Notes: generated from the letters alone by a model not told the origin. 64,000 bases of DNA from Chlamydoabsidia padenii (GCA_025330725.1 JAIWND010000006.1:186001-250000); one strand, 5' to 3'. Numbered from the stretch's first letter, positions 1-12,656 are shown. Translations and numbers: made by a program.

Positions 1-799
1 TTATCGAGTCATATGGTGTTTCATGCATGATATACCGCCGATCAAGTTCCATCAACACGTTTCGAATGATGACCTATTAAGCATAATATAAAAGCATTCA
101 TCATTTTACTGCTTATATCATGCAAGTGGATTCTTTAATTACCAACTGATCACATAATCTATTCCAGTGTGTATCTATTGTAACCAAGAAGTCTTCTTGA
201 TCCATCATCCTATATAAGAAGAGTGTAACTGTTAGTCGCATTTTCAAATCAATACCTGTCATAATTACTCCCTCTTATATGTTCCTTACGTCATAATAAT
301 GTCTTTTTCTTGTAATATGTGCTTTTCCAGAATAGAATACATGTCTTGATAAAGTTTTCTTGCTTCTCCATATGAGCATATACTTTGACAAAGTTCATAA
401 GCTGCTTGAAGCCCTGTTTCGTAGGAGTCACCATTTAATATCGCACCCAAGAGAGTTCCCAGTTTGTTCCTGATGGTTTGTAAATGTGTATTCGACGGTA
501 CCTGTGGTTTTGTTCCTAAAGTAAATCATATTAATTCACTTGTACCTTTTTACCCTTTTTCTTTTTTCTTTTTCACCTTTGTAATGTTGCACCTGTATTT
601 TACCAATTAAAGAATGTCGTTTATAACTGCCCAGTATAGTAGTGACGTTGATATTACTATTTTCTTTACGAGCGCGACTAATTGTATCCTGTTGGTCCTG
701 TTGCTGTAACGATTCTGGTGAAGGGGTCTGTGGTTTCAAGTGGGTCGTATGAGGAGATTCAAGTGTCGACTGATTTGGTTCTGCTGCTTTTCGTTTCAT
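1..799 (-). CDS. CUL4: Cullin-4-like scaffold, N-terminal part (cut by window edge)
   Basis: Cullin scaffold of a RING E3 ubiquitin ligase; a Cul4-type protein would carry DDB1 and WD40 receptors. Exons on the minus strand: 799-577, 515-290, 209-143 and 73 to beyond position 1, with phases 1, 2 and 0 that join cleanly. After a Ser/Gln/Pro-rich tail of about 60 residues come IQVQHYKGTKPQVPSN, the helix with YELCQSICSYGEARKLYQDM, then FLVTIDTHWNRLCDQL joined to VIIRNVLMELDRRYIM. This order and spacing match the first cullin repeat of Cul4 (LCSHK..LYKQL, W.DHC.QM, IRSIFLFLDR). I chose the ATG at 799 because the frame is open from there. It lies 260 bp from the divergent TRAPPC10 start. Cul4 over Cul1 or Cul3 is an inference from this segment only; the neddylation end lies outside the window. 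Confidence 0.78.
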
Positions 800-884
800 G
801 GCTGTTAAAACTAAAACTTCAAGTAATTAGTCATTTCCAGACAACTCTATATCATATTTTCACTTAATCATTACCAGAGGGGTT

Positions 885-990
885 TGGCGGCATTTTCTCC
901 AAGTAATTTAGGAGAGAAGAAAAGGGTTCCCACTTTTTTGTGTCTTGGGAGCGCATTACCAAGTGACTGGGTGGAATTTAATCGCCGCTC
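885..990. promoter_or_regulatory. Shared divergent promoter region, CUL4-like / TRAPPC10
   Basis: This is the core of the 260-bp interval between two divergent start codons. It holds a weak copy of the recurring bipartite element at 973-990 (minus-strand reading GAGCGGCGATTAAATTCC) and a GGCGGCATTTT stretch near 885. No clear TATA box was seen. Confidence 0.4.
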
Positions 991-1059
991 ACTAAATTCA
1001 CATTCAAGTTCTGGGAGCTTTCCTTTTCGTTCCTATTCTTTTATCAAACGACCATCAAG

Positions 1060-4000
1060 ATGAGTGGGAAAAAAGTAACGGTGACCTGTAAGTATATAAA
1101 TATATAGAATACATTATTTAAACACGTCTTAATGTTTGTACTCACTATAAAATTTGTATTTCATGCTGGATTTAGACTGCGATGAATACGATGTTTGGCC
1201 TCTTATTGCTGATGACCTTTCGTCTCGTTTGCCTTTGAAAAATCTTGTATGGTATCCTTCTAATCAACGCGCTGAACGACATATACAGTCACTTGAAGTT
1301 GACCTGAAACGCTTCAACTTTGAACAAATACCTCAACCTCTGTCCAACACTCAAACTAATTACCTGAATCTTTACTTTGTCTCCTGCGACGTAAGTTGAC
1401 CTACTGAACTATACACGACTTTGTTATATTGATGCCAACATTTCTTTTTATATGTTTATCTGTTTTAGGATAATGAAGCCTACAAAAGTAAAGTACGGCG
1501 TCAAATTCGAACCTGGGTGGATATCATCACGACCAAGAAAAACCAAGACTGGCTCATCGTTTATGTGGCAAGCCCGGACTCCAAGAAAACCAATAGCTAT
1601 CTCGGTTTGAAATCTTCGGTGTATGATAAAATACGCACTGACTTTAACCAAGGCAAACAAGAAAGGTAAGGTGGGAATTTATATATATATATAAGAGGGA
1701 TGTTAACCATACTATTCATGTTTTGTTATACTTAGGTGCGCTTACATTCGTATCAATGACTCTGACGGACCTTCCTCTGAACTATGGACAACCTTTGTAG
1801 AAAAAATGAAGGAAAGCATCCTAAACAGCTTTGACATGCAAGTACTTCAGATACAAGAAGACACACGCCGATTAGATATGCAACGACACATGCCTGGTTG
1901 GAACTATTGTACTTTTTTTATATTGAAGGTAAGTGGGACGATGGATGAAGGGAAAAAAAAAACAACTAATCTTCTTCACCAAACGTAGGAAGGATTGGCC
2001 CAGTCTTTTGAAATCATGACTCTGTATGAAGATGCCCTGATCCAGTATGATGAATTGGAAGCATCCTTCTTCCAGGTTCTACGAGGTATGTTTATACTTT
2101 TAATGCAATATCAAATAGAATAACTAATAACTGTTTTACTATATACATATATCACAGACAAGGCTTTGGCGTGGTTTGGACATTTTGGTGGCACTGATAC
2201 TGGTGATGACAGCGGCAACATTCTCAACTTTAAACGCAAGGATTATCGTGACCTCATCAACAAAAATATCATATCTGTGTTTGACTTTCGAAGCTACCTG
2301 TTTGCAAGACAATGTCGAATGCTGCTAAAACTTCAAAGGATTGTGGAAATATGCTCTAGGGCTCAACTATTTATAACCAGCTTCATTCCTTCTATTCGTG
2401 AAAATCAGGTAATGTGGGGGAACAGGAGGTAAGGTTATGTCATTAACTAACTAAAATGGGGTTATACTTTTATAGGAACATTTGGCGAACCACTTTCTCG
2501 AATCTTGGGTATTTTCTGCTTGTATGAACGTGGTCAACGAATGCGAACCATTTTCGGCACAAATTGCAGCAACAGATCCCAGTTTTTTGGGCCCTTACAA
2601 TGCGGCAAAGGGTGACTTACTGTTAACAGCAAGGCGACAGGTATAAGACGAGGTGAATCGGACGATTGTGTACTGATACTAATATGTTTATTATCACTAT
2701 TAAGCTCGACAAACTAGGTATACAACAACAACATTTACCTAATGCGGTACCATTCTCGGTTTATCTAGACACCCAACCTCAATCAGAACAAGTAACATCT
2801 ACTCAAGGCAACTCTACTAATGACTCGGCCAAGATAATGGATATTACCAATCAAAAACTACTAGAGGCAATTGGATCTGTAGATGCATTTGACAAAATGT
2901 ACATGGTAAGTGATACGATGCCTCAATACAGCATTGTGTGTGGGGGGGGAATAACTATCAGTCACTCATTGTTTTTTATAAAAGGCTCTTAGCACACGGG
3001 CGATCAAAAGTTATGATGCTAGTAGTAGATCTCGCGCTGCGCTAAGCGTACATGGTGATATTGCGGCATTAAAATAGTAAGTATACTAAAACTATTCAAA
3101 ACAACGAACCTATTTGAGCATTCTTACTCACCTTCTTCTTTGTTGTAGCACTCGGCAGAAATATGATGAAGCTGTCCGGATATTCGAATCAATGATATGG
3201 CGATATGGTGAACAAGACTGGAGTTTCATCGAAAACAACCTTTTGATCAAATGCGCTGATTCTCAGAAGCGATTGGACCAGATTGACCGATATGTGGAAT
3301 CTTTATTGGCGCTACTCAAAAACTCCCTTTGGCTTTCGGCTGATGAAGCGACTCATTATGCAGATGAATTACTGGCAAATGTTGGGAAGCTTGATAAAGG
3401 TGCTTTAAAGAATGATCCATAATATAGTACTTTAATTTTTTAACCCTCTTCCTTTTGTTATAGAAATCAAGAAGCCATTCTCGCCCATGTTATCTGCCTC
3501 TGTTGTCTCTATCATTGATGATGAAACGGTAGAAAGTACAAGCGTTGAAGTCCTTATCGAAAACCATCTGTCCAAAGTAAGGAATCTTGAAAAAGACAAA
3601 AAAACTCGATCGGTTGACTGATTTTCTATTATTGATGTAGGCTTTGCACTTTGATCGCCTTCAATTACAACTTGTTGGGAATGATCCCGAGGAAACAACA
3701 TTTTACATCAACAATAAAACACTTCAACCTGGGCGAAATACATTCTTCTTAACTAGTGATGTAAGTTGCAATAATAAAAACTTGAATAATGCACTGGTTA
3801 ACTTTATTATATATAGATATCAACATCAGGGAATTATGTAGTGGAAACATGCCAAATGTCCATTGGTAAGCTCATATTCCATCAAGTCTTTATGAATGCT
3901 GATCAAAAGAAGCGGGTGGTGCGACTCAATCATGACTCGAAACGTCTTGTGGCAACAATCTCTCAACCAGAAGAAGGTAAGCAAAACGCATAATATCGGG

Positions 4001-6086
4001 TTTTGAAAATGCATGAAAGCGGAATTTGAAAAAAGAAGCATTGACGAAACATGTTATTGTTTTTTATAGTACGTCTTGGAGTACATCAACAGTTTGCGGT
4101 GCGTATAAATTCTTGCGAATCAACTATAACTAGTGGGATACTCTTCTTGGAACCACAAACAGAAGGTCTGGAAATCACCAAAATGGATAAGGTGCCTGCC
4201 ACGCTGAAAACCAAAAATGGCGATGTACGAGAAATGGAACTGGAAATGAATGACGACAAACAGATCATCCTACCGCCATTACAGGATTTTGATCTCTTGG
4301 AACTTTTAGTGGTCTATGAAGGACCATATACTGAATACGACTATAGGGTAAGTTGGAATAAAAAGGCATATCCCTATGAAATCGTTTGAACTAATCAGGA
4401 CTTCCCCCCCTTTAGGTCAAGACAACTGTGGAATACACATCTGAAGGTTTGGAACGTAAATTTGTATCAGCCGATACTGTATCCGTTGTGGTGCCTTTAT
4501 CGGTAATAGAATCGAGCATATTCAAGGAAGCAAGGTATGTGGATAAGATATCATGATTACCCTATTGACTCTCAACTTTTTTTTTTTTTTTTTTGGTATA
4601 GCATATTCCTCAAGGTGGAGTTATCATGTAATGGAAACTTACCTGTCCGTATCCTTGGATCCAAACTTTTACCCTCAAAAGTCTATAATGTAGAAAGTCA
4701 ATCTGAAGTAAACAACTGGAACCTGGTATGTGATATTGATAGAAAAAAGAATAATGGAAATATGCCACTGAATACTAACTTACTTTAATTAGACTCTCTT
4801 CCCACGACAAAGTGCCACTTTTGTATACAAATTGGTAAAGAAGGACGTAACTGAACAAACTCAAGGTAAGTTAAAAGGATCAGGTGTAGGTGGGATGTGA
4901 ACACCAAGATCACCTTATAACGGACTATCCGTGTAATTTAACTTTTAACTATTTGTGTTTCTATAGACGCCACTATCGAAAGATCAAAAATACACTTTGA
5001 TGTGAAGTACCGAACACTCAAGGATGGTAAACTGATTTAAAACAAGTAAAAAAAAACCAACAGTCATGTATACTAACAAAGTTTAATACTGTCTATAGAA
5101 GTAGAAACCAGCGTCAGCGCCATGCTTGAACGAAAACTTCGGGATCATAAACTTGGACAACATTTTACATACGTCTTCTCAAAGGTGCACGAAGCGTTTT
5201 TATCATCGGTGGACTATTGTAGTTATGGCTTGATGGATGTGGTGCATTTGGACGACTTTGATGCCGAACTATGTGAATCCTTCCTTCTTCATCGGGATTT
5301 AAAAACCAAGGTGGAATTGTTGGATCTCATCGAGGAATTCTTTGAAGAACACGAGGCGATCACAATGAAAACAATCAAGGAACAAGCGCCGGAAAACAAC
5401 CTGGAACATAGTATCTCTTTCCCGGTGGATGTACCAACTTCAAAGGTAATAAAAAATATATAAAAATATATTTTTTTAAAAAAAAAAAAAGTTTGCTATT
5501 GATGCTGATCTTGTTGATATTTAGATTTTACACACAGCTGAACTAATCCTTTCCAATGATACCGATTTGATCGTGTCCGATGCATGCCCCTGTGTATTAC
5601 GAATCAAGCAATCAACATATTGGAGTGCGGCAACTACTGACAATCAAGAAAAGGCGCAGGACTATATATATGATATCGATATTGATTACGACAATTGGCT
5701 ATTATCCGGGAAACGAAGACTCCGCTTCAGCTCGAAGGTAAAGTAGTTATCATTGAATGAAAAACTAGGAATCATATATTAATCTCTCTTTTTTTTTTTT
5801 TTTTTTTGGTTTATAGTCTGGTGAAACCAAGGAATTTAAACTCAGCCTGATCCCCCTGAAAACGGGAAACTTGTTATTACCACCAATACGTGTATCTGCT
5901 GTATCATCTGATGTTTATGCGGCAACGGTGTATGTCAATAGTGCTCAACAGATCCTTGTGAAACCTAAATCAAGAACATCGACCTTTTTTGTGGAGCAAC
6001 AACAACGTATTCTCGCCATGCAGTCACCCTATATGACAAGCCCGGATGCCGGTTCCGCTAGGACCCTTCATGAAAACGTGGCCTGA
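1060..6086 (+). CDS. TRAPPC10: TRAPP II complex subunit 10 (Trs130-like)
   Basis: Large subunit of the TRAPP II tethering complex / Rab-GEF acting at the late Golgi. 21 exons: 1060-1087, 1176-1390, 1469-1665, 1736-1928, 1989-2085, 2158-2408, 2476-2640, 2705-2905, 2985-3076, 3149-3399, 3464-3576, 3641-3760, 3817-3976, 4070-4347, 4416-4534, 4602-4725, 4793-4865, 4967-5026, 5099-5445, 5525-5737 and 5817-6086, giving 1188 aa. Visible family landmarks are a YFVSCDDNEAYK block, DWLIVYVASPDSKK, MPGWNYCTFFILKEGLAQSF, EDALIQYDELEA and FRSYLFARQCRMLLKLQR, collinear with human TRAPPC10. The C-terminal half is a set of beta-rich segments, as in the family. The first exon encodes only nine whole codons. 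One acceptor is CAG; several end AAG. Length is close to the animal protein. Confidence 0.93.
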
Positions 6087-6534
6087 AAAAACAAAACATG
6101 CCATTTGTATTAGTATTAGAGCATATCGTTATTATCCCTTTTACTTTTGTCACTACTCCCATCCCTCCCACTACCATATTACATATATATACACTTTGCC
6201 TATTTACAATATCATACCTTCTCTTGTATTTAATAAAAAAAAAACCCCCCATGTATGATATGTTTGTATATCATATCATAGAAATATATTTATCTATGTG
6301 CATAATACAATTGGTATTATATCCATATTTAGGTCCAACAATGCAAAAACAAAACAAAAATGAATACCAATGATAAAGTATCATGTATACCAATGATCAA
6401 TCTTTTTTTTTTATTTTTATTAATATTATAAGTAATTTATCCACTATATATAACTAGAGATATATATAAAAAATAAAAGCACATTTAGTATAACTAAATC
6501 TATACACCTATAAACCCCCTTCGTTTTGATATAA
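6087..6534. other. Convergent 3' intergenic region
   Basis: AT-rich DNA between the convergent 3' ends of TRAPPC10 and the TVP38-like gene. AATAAA-like poly(A) signals occur near 6230 and 6470. The short ORFs here are low-complexity and no other gene is supported. Confidence 0.6.
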
Positions 6535-7602
6535 TCAATCCGATTTCATGACCAAAGAAGGTGAACCCAATATCGCAACTGATGTTTCTTCGTCAAGCAC
6601 CTTGACAGTATAATCGTCCCTGTAACATGTTGGTGATATTTGGTGAGGAAGATCGTGTTTTTTCCGTTCAGAGATGGATTTGACTTTTTGCATGGTCAGA
6701 CGGTACAGCCACCAAGCGACGATGATCAAGATGACAAGACTACTGAGCATGGTGAGGACAGCCACACGATGAGCAGAAGGAGGCAAGTCAGGATTGGAGA
6801 TATCAGCCAGCTGAGATCCTACCCAGACTTCGAGACATAATTTGAATGAGGAGAGAAAGGCGGTAGTGGTGTATTGTTTCATGGTCACTGTTGGAAGTAG
6901 GGATAATAACATATTGGTGATGGGCCATGGAATGGGACTAAGTCGAATCAATAACATGATCTAAAATAAAAATGAGTATTTGAGTTTTTTTTTTTTTTCC
7001 CCTTGATTTCAATACTTACACGTAGTCCACCTTGTTCGATGGCTTCTTGAATCGCATGATATTTATCTTGTTTGGAAGAAGAGAGTCGGATGAATCGAGA
7101 AAAGTTGTACCTACGTATCAAATGACAACAAATAATGGAGCCCATAAAAGCGCCTTGTAAAAAATAAAAAAATAAAAGAGTGTGTGTGGGTGTGGGTGGG
7201 TGGGTGAGTTACAATCAAGCACCTAAATCAAATATAATCTTCCTTACCTGTAATTGCAATAGGGAAGCCAAAAGGAACGCCATAGATGAATCCAGTAAGT
7301 GTTGCTGCAAAAGTAAAACCAATCAAAGGAGGAATGGAGGTAATCGTCAATAAGCCTATCATAACCACCCAACTGAACGGCGTTGTGCGCATTTCAACAG
7401 CAACCGTTTGAATACCTTTAGGGTCGTAGTTAAAAGAAAAGGGAAAAGTTCCGTTAGTACATCAGGTATAAAAATATAAATAAAAAAAGTTGCGTATTCT
7501 GTTACCTTGTCGAAGCTGGTGACGATACAAGGCAAAGACGCCAAGTATAGCTAAAAGTACCAGGGCAGCGATGCCACCCATAATCCTTGTTTGTGATTTC
7601 AT
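6535..7602 (-). CDS. TVP38/TMEM64 (VTT-domain) membrane protein
   Basis: Multi-pass membrane protein of the SNARE-associated-Golgi / VTT (DedA-like) family, known in fungi as Tvp38 of late Golgi and tethering membranes. Exons 7602-7506, 7415-7248, 7153-7020 and 6960-6535 give 274 aa. An N-terminal helix (GGIAALVLLAILGVFALY) is followed by helical segments with GFTFAATLTGFIYGVPFGFP, the re-entrant LIRLSPIPWPITNMLLSL motif typical of the family, and a last helix near VLTMLSSLVILIIVAWWLY. The C-terminal tail is hydrophilic. An in-frame ATG at 7662 would add 20 residues; the ATG at 7602 was preferred because the added stretch is low-complexity and lies in likely 5' UTR. The exact paralogue cannot be fixed. 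Confidence 0.82.
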
Positions 7603-7925
7603 TATAATAGTAAAGTATAAAATGTATAAATAGAGGTATGTTAATGATAACGGTGTTTTCAAGATGACAGGTTGAAGTTGATCATCAAAGAAGAGTAAAG
7701 GGAAGGGTAGAAAAAGGGTTCAAGTCAAGCTTTTTTTATTTCAAATTCCGACATATGAACAAGAGCCAAGAAAAAAGGAAGCGAAGGTGGCTTCATTATG
7801 AAATCGTACACGATACATTTTAGATAGTGTTGATACCTAGAAATGATAGGATGTTGAAAACAGATAGGGATGTTGACTTTTATGCAATTGTACCCGTACT
7901 CGTCCCAAAAAGAAGAACCGATAAA

Positions 7926-7949
7926 TTGAAATCCCGGCGGGACTATAAA
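7926..7949. promoter_or_regulatory. Bipartite element plus TATA box upstream of CWC25
   Basis: TTGAAATCCCGGCGGGA at 7926-7942 is a copy of the recurring element (minus-strand reading), followed directly by TATAAA at 7944-7949, about 80 bp before the CWC25 ATG. This is the clearest arrangement of element and TATA box in the window. Confidence 0.6.
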
Positions 7950-8023
7950 ATGTTTGACTCCCTTTGGCTATTGTTTTTTTTTTCTTCTCATCTTATTTCC
8001 AACATAAACAAGTATTATATACA

Positions 8024-8938
8024 ATGGGTAAGTCAAACATTATTGTGGATATGTTTTGTATGTATGTAAATGTACTAAACTAGATTACTCTTCTTTTGTG
8101 TAGGTGGTGGTGATCTTAATTTAAAGAAAAGTTGGCATCCTTCTACCTTTAAAAATCAAGAACGACTATGGAAGCAAGAAAAGAAACATGCTGAAGAACA
8201 GACAAAGATTGAACAAATGAAAAAGGAACTCCAAGAAGAACGACAACTTTTGGAACTACAACGATTACAAGAAGATTCTGGCTCAAGGTAAATATATATA
8301 TATATAAAAGTGTTAATGCTTTGTCTTGATCTCATTATTATTACTATTATCATTATAGAAAACGATCAGATCGACTTGACTGGATGTATGCTGCGCCAAG
8401 CTCTAATGGACCAAAAGCAGGTGGTAGTGAAATGGAGGACTTTTTACTGGGCAAAAAAAACGTAGACGAGCTACTGCGAAACAAAGCAGCTAATGAAACG
8501 GTAAAAACCAAATTCCCCTTCCCTCTAACGAACAATCATTAATGATTCTTTTAACATTTGTTTATCTAGGCAACAACAGATGCTAACGAAAGATTCGCCT
8601 TGACTAACTCCAATGCCAACACAGAACGGGACATTCAAGCCAAAATTCGTGAAGATCCTCTTTTTGCAATTAAACAGAAACAACAATCAGCACTAAAATC
8701 TATCATCGACAATCCTTTACTCATGAAAAAATTGAAGAAGGATAAGAAGGACAAGAAGAGCAAAAAGAAGGATATCAAGGATCATCATCACCGACATCAT
8801 CATCGTCATCGATCTTCTTCACCTGACGATTCTGGACGAAGGCGGCATACACATACTTCATCTGACCGGGATCATCGAAAATCATCATCATCATCATCAA
8901 GATATAGGGAGTATGATGATCGTAGCTCTAGACGATAG
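8024..8938 (+). CDS. CWC25: Pre-mRNA-splicing factor CWC25
   Basis: Spliceosomal step-one factor that joins the activated spliceosome next to the branch helix. Exons 8024-8027, 8104-8287, 8359-8500 and 8570-8938 give 232 aa. The first exon holds only ATGG: the start codon is separated from the rest by an intron with a good GTAAGT donor and a TACTAAAC branch site. The joined N-terminus MGGGDLNLKKSWHPSTFKNQ is the hallmark CWC25/CIR-type start. It is followed by a Glu/Lys-rich helix, RLDWMYAAP, EDFLLGKK and DPLFAIKQKQQ. The C-terminus is Lys-rich, then His-rich, then RS-like, as in metazoan CCDC49. The gene is divergent from the TVP38-like gene. Confidence 0.93.
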
Positions 8939-8999
8939 GTTTAGATTAGATGCATCTTCCAACTCAATAAAAATACCATTTTTACTCCATCATCTATGT

Positions 9000-9013
9000 G
9001 GCGGATTTTTAAT
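9000..9013 (+). promoter_or_regulatory. Bipartite element variant upstream of the Nudix gene
   Basis: GGCGGATTTTTAAT starts 96 bp before the Nudix ATG and only about 60 bp after the CWC25 stop. It is a looser copy of the recurring element, lacking the TTTGAA half. Confidence 0.4.
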
Positions 9014-9095
9014 TTTACTTTAACTATTTTATTTGCGGGATGTATTTTTTTTATATACTCACTTTTTTTTTTTAAATTTGACAACCACCTCGATA

Positions 9096-9865
9096 ATGTC
9101 CAATCTATTTGCATCTCAAGCTAGAATCGGTCGCGAAAATCAAACTTACGATGATCTAGCTGCGCGCCAGGTATGCACTCCTTATCAAACACCTTTTATC
9201 AATAAGACTAGATCTAATGTCGACATTATCGTTATATAGGTAGCTGGTTGTTTGCCTATCGATATCGAGAAACAACTCATTTTACTGGTGCAGAGTAGCA
9301 AACACGATCATGTCTGGGTGTTGGTAAGTATCACATTTAGGATCATCCTGTTACTTTTATTAATCAATCTTGACTTTTTATTGACTATAGCCAAAAGGTG
9401 GTTGGGAGAACGACGAAACAGTGGAGCAGGCTGCTGCAAGGGAAACTTATGAAGAAGGTAAGCAAACTAGTTTACATTGTGTTTAAGGACTAACTGGTTG
9501 TTGTTTCTTCTTCTTCTTCTTCTTCTTTTGTAGCTGGGGTATGCGGTGATATTGTTGGCCTTATAGGCGATTACATGGACTATGATAAATTTGGTCAACC
9601 GAAAACTCACTTTTGGTTTTATGAAATGCATGTAAAACAAATCCTTGACCAATGGCCCGAAATGCGACAACGAAAATGGGCAAGTTTCAATATATATATA
9701 TATATATATACTAAGGATACCATCATATCTTTACTAACATTATATTCTTCCCCCTAGTTATCCTTTGACGAAGCGATACACGCATTACGATTCAAGCCTA
9801 TCATGCAAAAGGTGCTCCTACAATCAAACTTTGGCAACACTATATCAACGACCTTATTAAAATAG
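9096..9865 (+). CDS. Diphosphoinositol polyphosphate phosphohydrolase-like Nudix hydrolase
   Basis: Nudix hydrolase of the DIPP/Aps1/Ddp1 type, expected to cleave diphosphoinositol polyphosphates and diadenosine polyphosphates. Exons 9096-9170, 9240-9323, 9391-9457, 9534-9679 and 9758-9865 give 159 aa, the usual short length. Residues 54-80 hold WVLPKGGWENDETVEQAAAR followed by ETYEEAGV, a full Nudix box with the REXXEE metal ligands. AGCLPI before it and HFWFYEM after it also fit the DIPP fold. The fourth intron must start with GC (AAATGG|GCAAGT at 9680): the nearby GT donor puts the next exon out of frame, while the GC site joins RQRKW to LSFDEAI. An in-frame upstream ATG at 9033 would add a hydrophobic stretch and was not used. 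Confidence 0.9.
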
Positions 9866-10303
9866 CATTCCACATATACTTGTAGTTATAGCTCATTATT
9901 TTTTATAATCATACACTTTTTTTACACACCCCATATATGTTATTGTTTTTACTTTGATAATGATAAATAAAAACCTTGTTTAAGCATATTACTTGATCTT
10001 GTAAAGTGTTGGTAATGGAAGGATCTATGCATATTTGCAGGAATGTTGTCGGTATTTGAATCCGAGTAACTGATCGCCTTTGTCTTTCTGATTTGATTGA
10101 TCTTGTCTCCTGATATTGGACCAATGCCTATTATATAATACCGATCTTTCCCATAGACATCTAGATTGTTGCCATTGAGTATTATAACCAAAGAGATCCC
10201 CGCGTTTTTTATTGAATAAATAATAATTAGATTAAAGTGATAAATATATAAACTATACTACATTATATTTAAAAAGAGAGAGAGAGAGAGAGAGAGATAA
10301 CAG
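9866..10303. other. Convergent 3' intergenic region with (GA)n
   Basis: Region between the Nudix gene and the P450, both ending here. A (GA) microsatellite lies at about 10276-10297. An 80-codon minus-strand ORF (10191-9949) has no recognisable domain and is probably 3' UTR of the P450. Confidence 0.5.
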
Positions 10304-12286
10304 CTATACTTTTTCAACCAGTAGAGTCATATTGGGATGGGGACGCATTGTGATGGATTGCTTCTTGCGGAATTCAAATCCAGGTTTGACATGATATTTT
10401 AAATCCATGATCAACAGAGACAACAATATCTTCATTTCCATCAAGGCAAAGCGATTCCCTAGTGTCAAAACAATAAATAAGCATTAATCGTACATTTCTT
10501 TTGACGTGTATTTCTTACCAATGCATTGTCGACTTCCCGCCAAAAAAGGAAAGTATTCATAAGGACCAACGTTCTTGGCCCTGGGTTCATCCCAACGCGA
10601 AGGTCTGAATTCGAGAGCATCTTCCCCCCAGATTTTAGTCGAGTGATGGCTGGTGATGGGACTTAGGAAGATGACGGTACCCTTGGGAATGACATAATGA
10701 CCCAAAACATCATCCTTGGTGGAAATGCGATTGGTGGTTGGCACAGGAGGAAGAAGTCGTAATGTTTCCTTGCACACATTGTTGAGCAAAGGCAAAGAGT
10801 TGATGGTATCATAGCTGGGTAGATTGGATTCGCTTTGAGCATTTTGATGATTGTAATCCAAAGGTTTTTCAAAGAGAGGATGCTTGATGTTTACTTGTCC
10901 AAAGGCAGGTTTTATTTCTTCACGTAGAGCATCCTGGATATCTGGGTGATCCGCCAAAAGCCAAAGGCACCAACTGAGTGCTACACTGGTAGTTTCATGT
11001 CTAATCAATAATAATAATATGTATATAAAGCATTTAGTATTGCTCCTTTATATATATATATATATGTTACTTACCCTGCAGCCAAAAAAGTCAAACATTG
11101 ATTTTGGAGTTCCTTGATAGTCACATCAAGTTCCGTTTCGCTGTCGACTTGGTTCACCATCAAAGTAAGTAAATCTTGTGTTTGCTGAGTTTTGATGTCA
11201 CCACTATGTTGCTGTCTGCGTACCCGATCTATTCCTGATTCAACCAAAAGACGACTTTCGTCGTGTAACCATTCCAAGTCTTGTTTCACCATCCGATTTC
11301 GTTTAGTGGGCAAATATCGTAAGACGGGGAAGAAGAAGGTGAGGATGGCTAAAACTGATGTATCAGATTTGAAGATGTCCATGTATGCCTTGCTGAGTTT
11401 GTTCTCCGCTGGAGTGTTGAAGGTGCGCAAAGATTCAAAGTTGTGACCCATACCTGCAGTTCCAATAACATCTAAAGTTGCCAATGAGAGCCCCGAGGAT
11501 ACAATGATTTCAGTAGGTCCTTCATTTTCAGTGTCTTGTTCTATAATTTCCACCCATTTGTTACGTAGTTGCACGCCAGGCACCGCCATCAAGGGGACCA
11601 TACCACGGATAGCTTGAACAGTGAATGCAGGATTAAGCATTTTTCGTTGCTGACGATGAGTTTCACCCTAAAGAAGTACTGTTTAATAAACCGTTTTTTC
11701 ATTCCCGCCTTCTTTTCATAACCTACCTCGCTGACTAAAAGACCATCGCCAAGCACCCGTTTTAAAAATCGAGCAGAATCTGGAGGTTTCATATAATCAT
11801 AAGACTTGGTAGTCAAGACCTGTTTGACTAATTCGGCATCGGTCACCAAGACTCTGTTTCCATACCAAGGTCCTTTATAAGAGACAATACCGCCATATTC
11901 TTCAGTCCACTTTTTGTGAGTTTCCCCAGACTAAAGATAGTAACAAGGAGTAATGTGATTTAGTAAAGAGTCAGGTTAATCGGATAGTTGTACTTTACCT
12001 CTCCATTAATTATTTCCCGCATATTGCCTGCAAAAGGAATCCAATCAATAGGTGGTCCAGGAATCTTGTTCGTCTTGTGTAAGAAGAGTCGGTAAATAAC
12101 GTATTTTGATACAAAGTAGGAGAGTGATGTCACCAAACCGAGACCCAACACCACTTTTCTAATGGAAGACTGAATGCCAAAGATGGGTGCAACGTTCTTA
12201 TCAAAGAATGCTTGAGACTGGCGTTCAAGAGTCTGAGCATATTCACCCAATAATGCTATATCTAGTTTTTGTGTCAGTTGATTCAT
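10304..12286 (-). CDS. Cytochrome P450 monooxygenase
   Basis: Membrane-bound haem monooxygenase of the endoplasmic reticulum; substrate unknown. Exons 12286-11999, 11930-11727, 11667-11075, 11000-10519 and 10458-10304 give 573 aa. An N-terminal membrane segment near residues 45-68 (VVLGLGLVTSLSYFVSKYVIY) is followed by the proline hinge KIPGPPIDWIPFAGN. The I-helix AAGHETTS near residue 361 spans the intron 3 junction. The K-helix KETLRLLPP lies near 438. The haem loop FPFLAGSRQCIG has its Cys near 520 and is completed by NRFALMEMK in the last exon. All catalytic motifs are intact. The N-terminal extension before the anchor is longer than usual. The CYP family cannot be assigned by eye; CYP509-type families common in Mucoromycota are possible. 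No biosynthetic neighbours are present, so a cluster role is not suggested. Confidence 0.93.
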
Positions 12287-12402
12287 TCAAAGTGCAATAG
12301 TATATAAGGTGAGAAGAAGGGAGTAAAGATAATGAAAGATGTGACTAAAAGAGGAAGAGGGGGGAAGAAGGGGGGGTGGAAGTTTAAATACATCAAAAAT
12401 GA

Positions 12403-12413
12403 CGGGATTTCAA
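12403..12413 (+). promoter_or_regulatory. Bipartite element upstream of the P450
   Basis: CGGGATTTCAA, one mismatch from the exact 11-mer, about 117 bp upstream of the P450 start codon (gene on the opposite strand). Confidence 0.5.
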
Positions 12414-12656
12414 TTTGTGTATGATGAATTTTCCCCTAAATGGGGTAGCCGCGTACTTCAAATAATGACAAAATCAGCCGGTGACTAATCTGATCGATAT
12501 AGGAATGGTTTCTAGAATGTTATGATTTTCCTCTTCTTCTTTTTCTTTTGTTCCCACTTGTTGTATTTCCTGGAGATTAGTCCTATTGACAGTGATCAGG
12601 GCGTATACCCCAGAAAGACCAAACTGTCAGATGGCTGCTTTGATGCTGAGCGGTAT

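Noticed and set aside
9949..10191. 80-codon minus-strand ORF downstream of the P450
   Set aside because: No recognisable motif; lies in the P450 3' region and overlaps simple sequence.
10304..12286. A secondary-metabolite cluster around the P450
   Set aside because: Neighbours are a Nudix hydrolase and a mitochondrial CoA carrier; no backbone enzyme or transporter is present.
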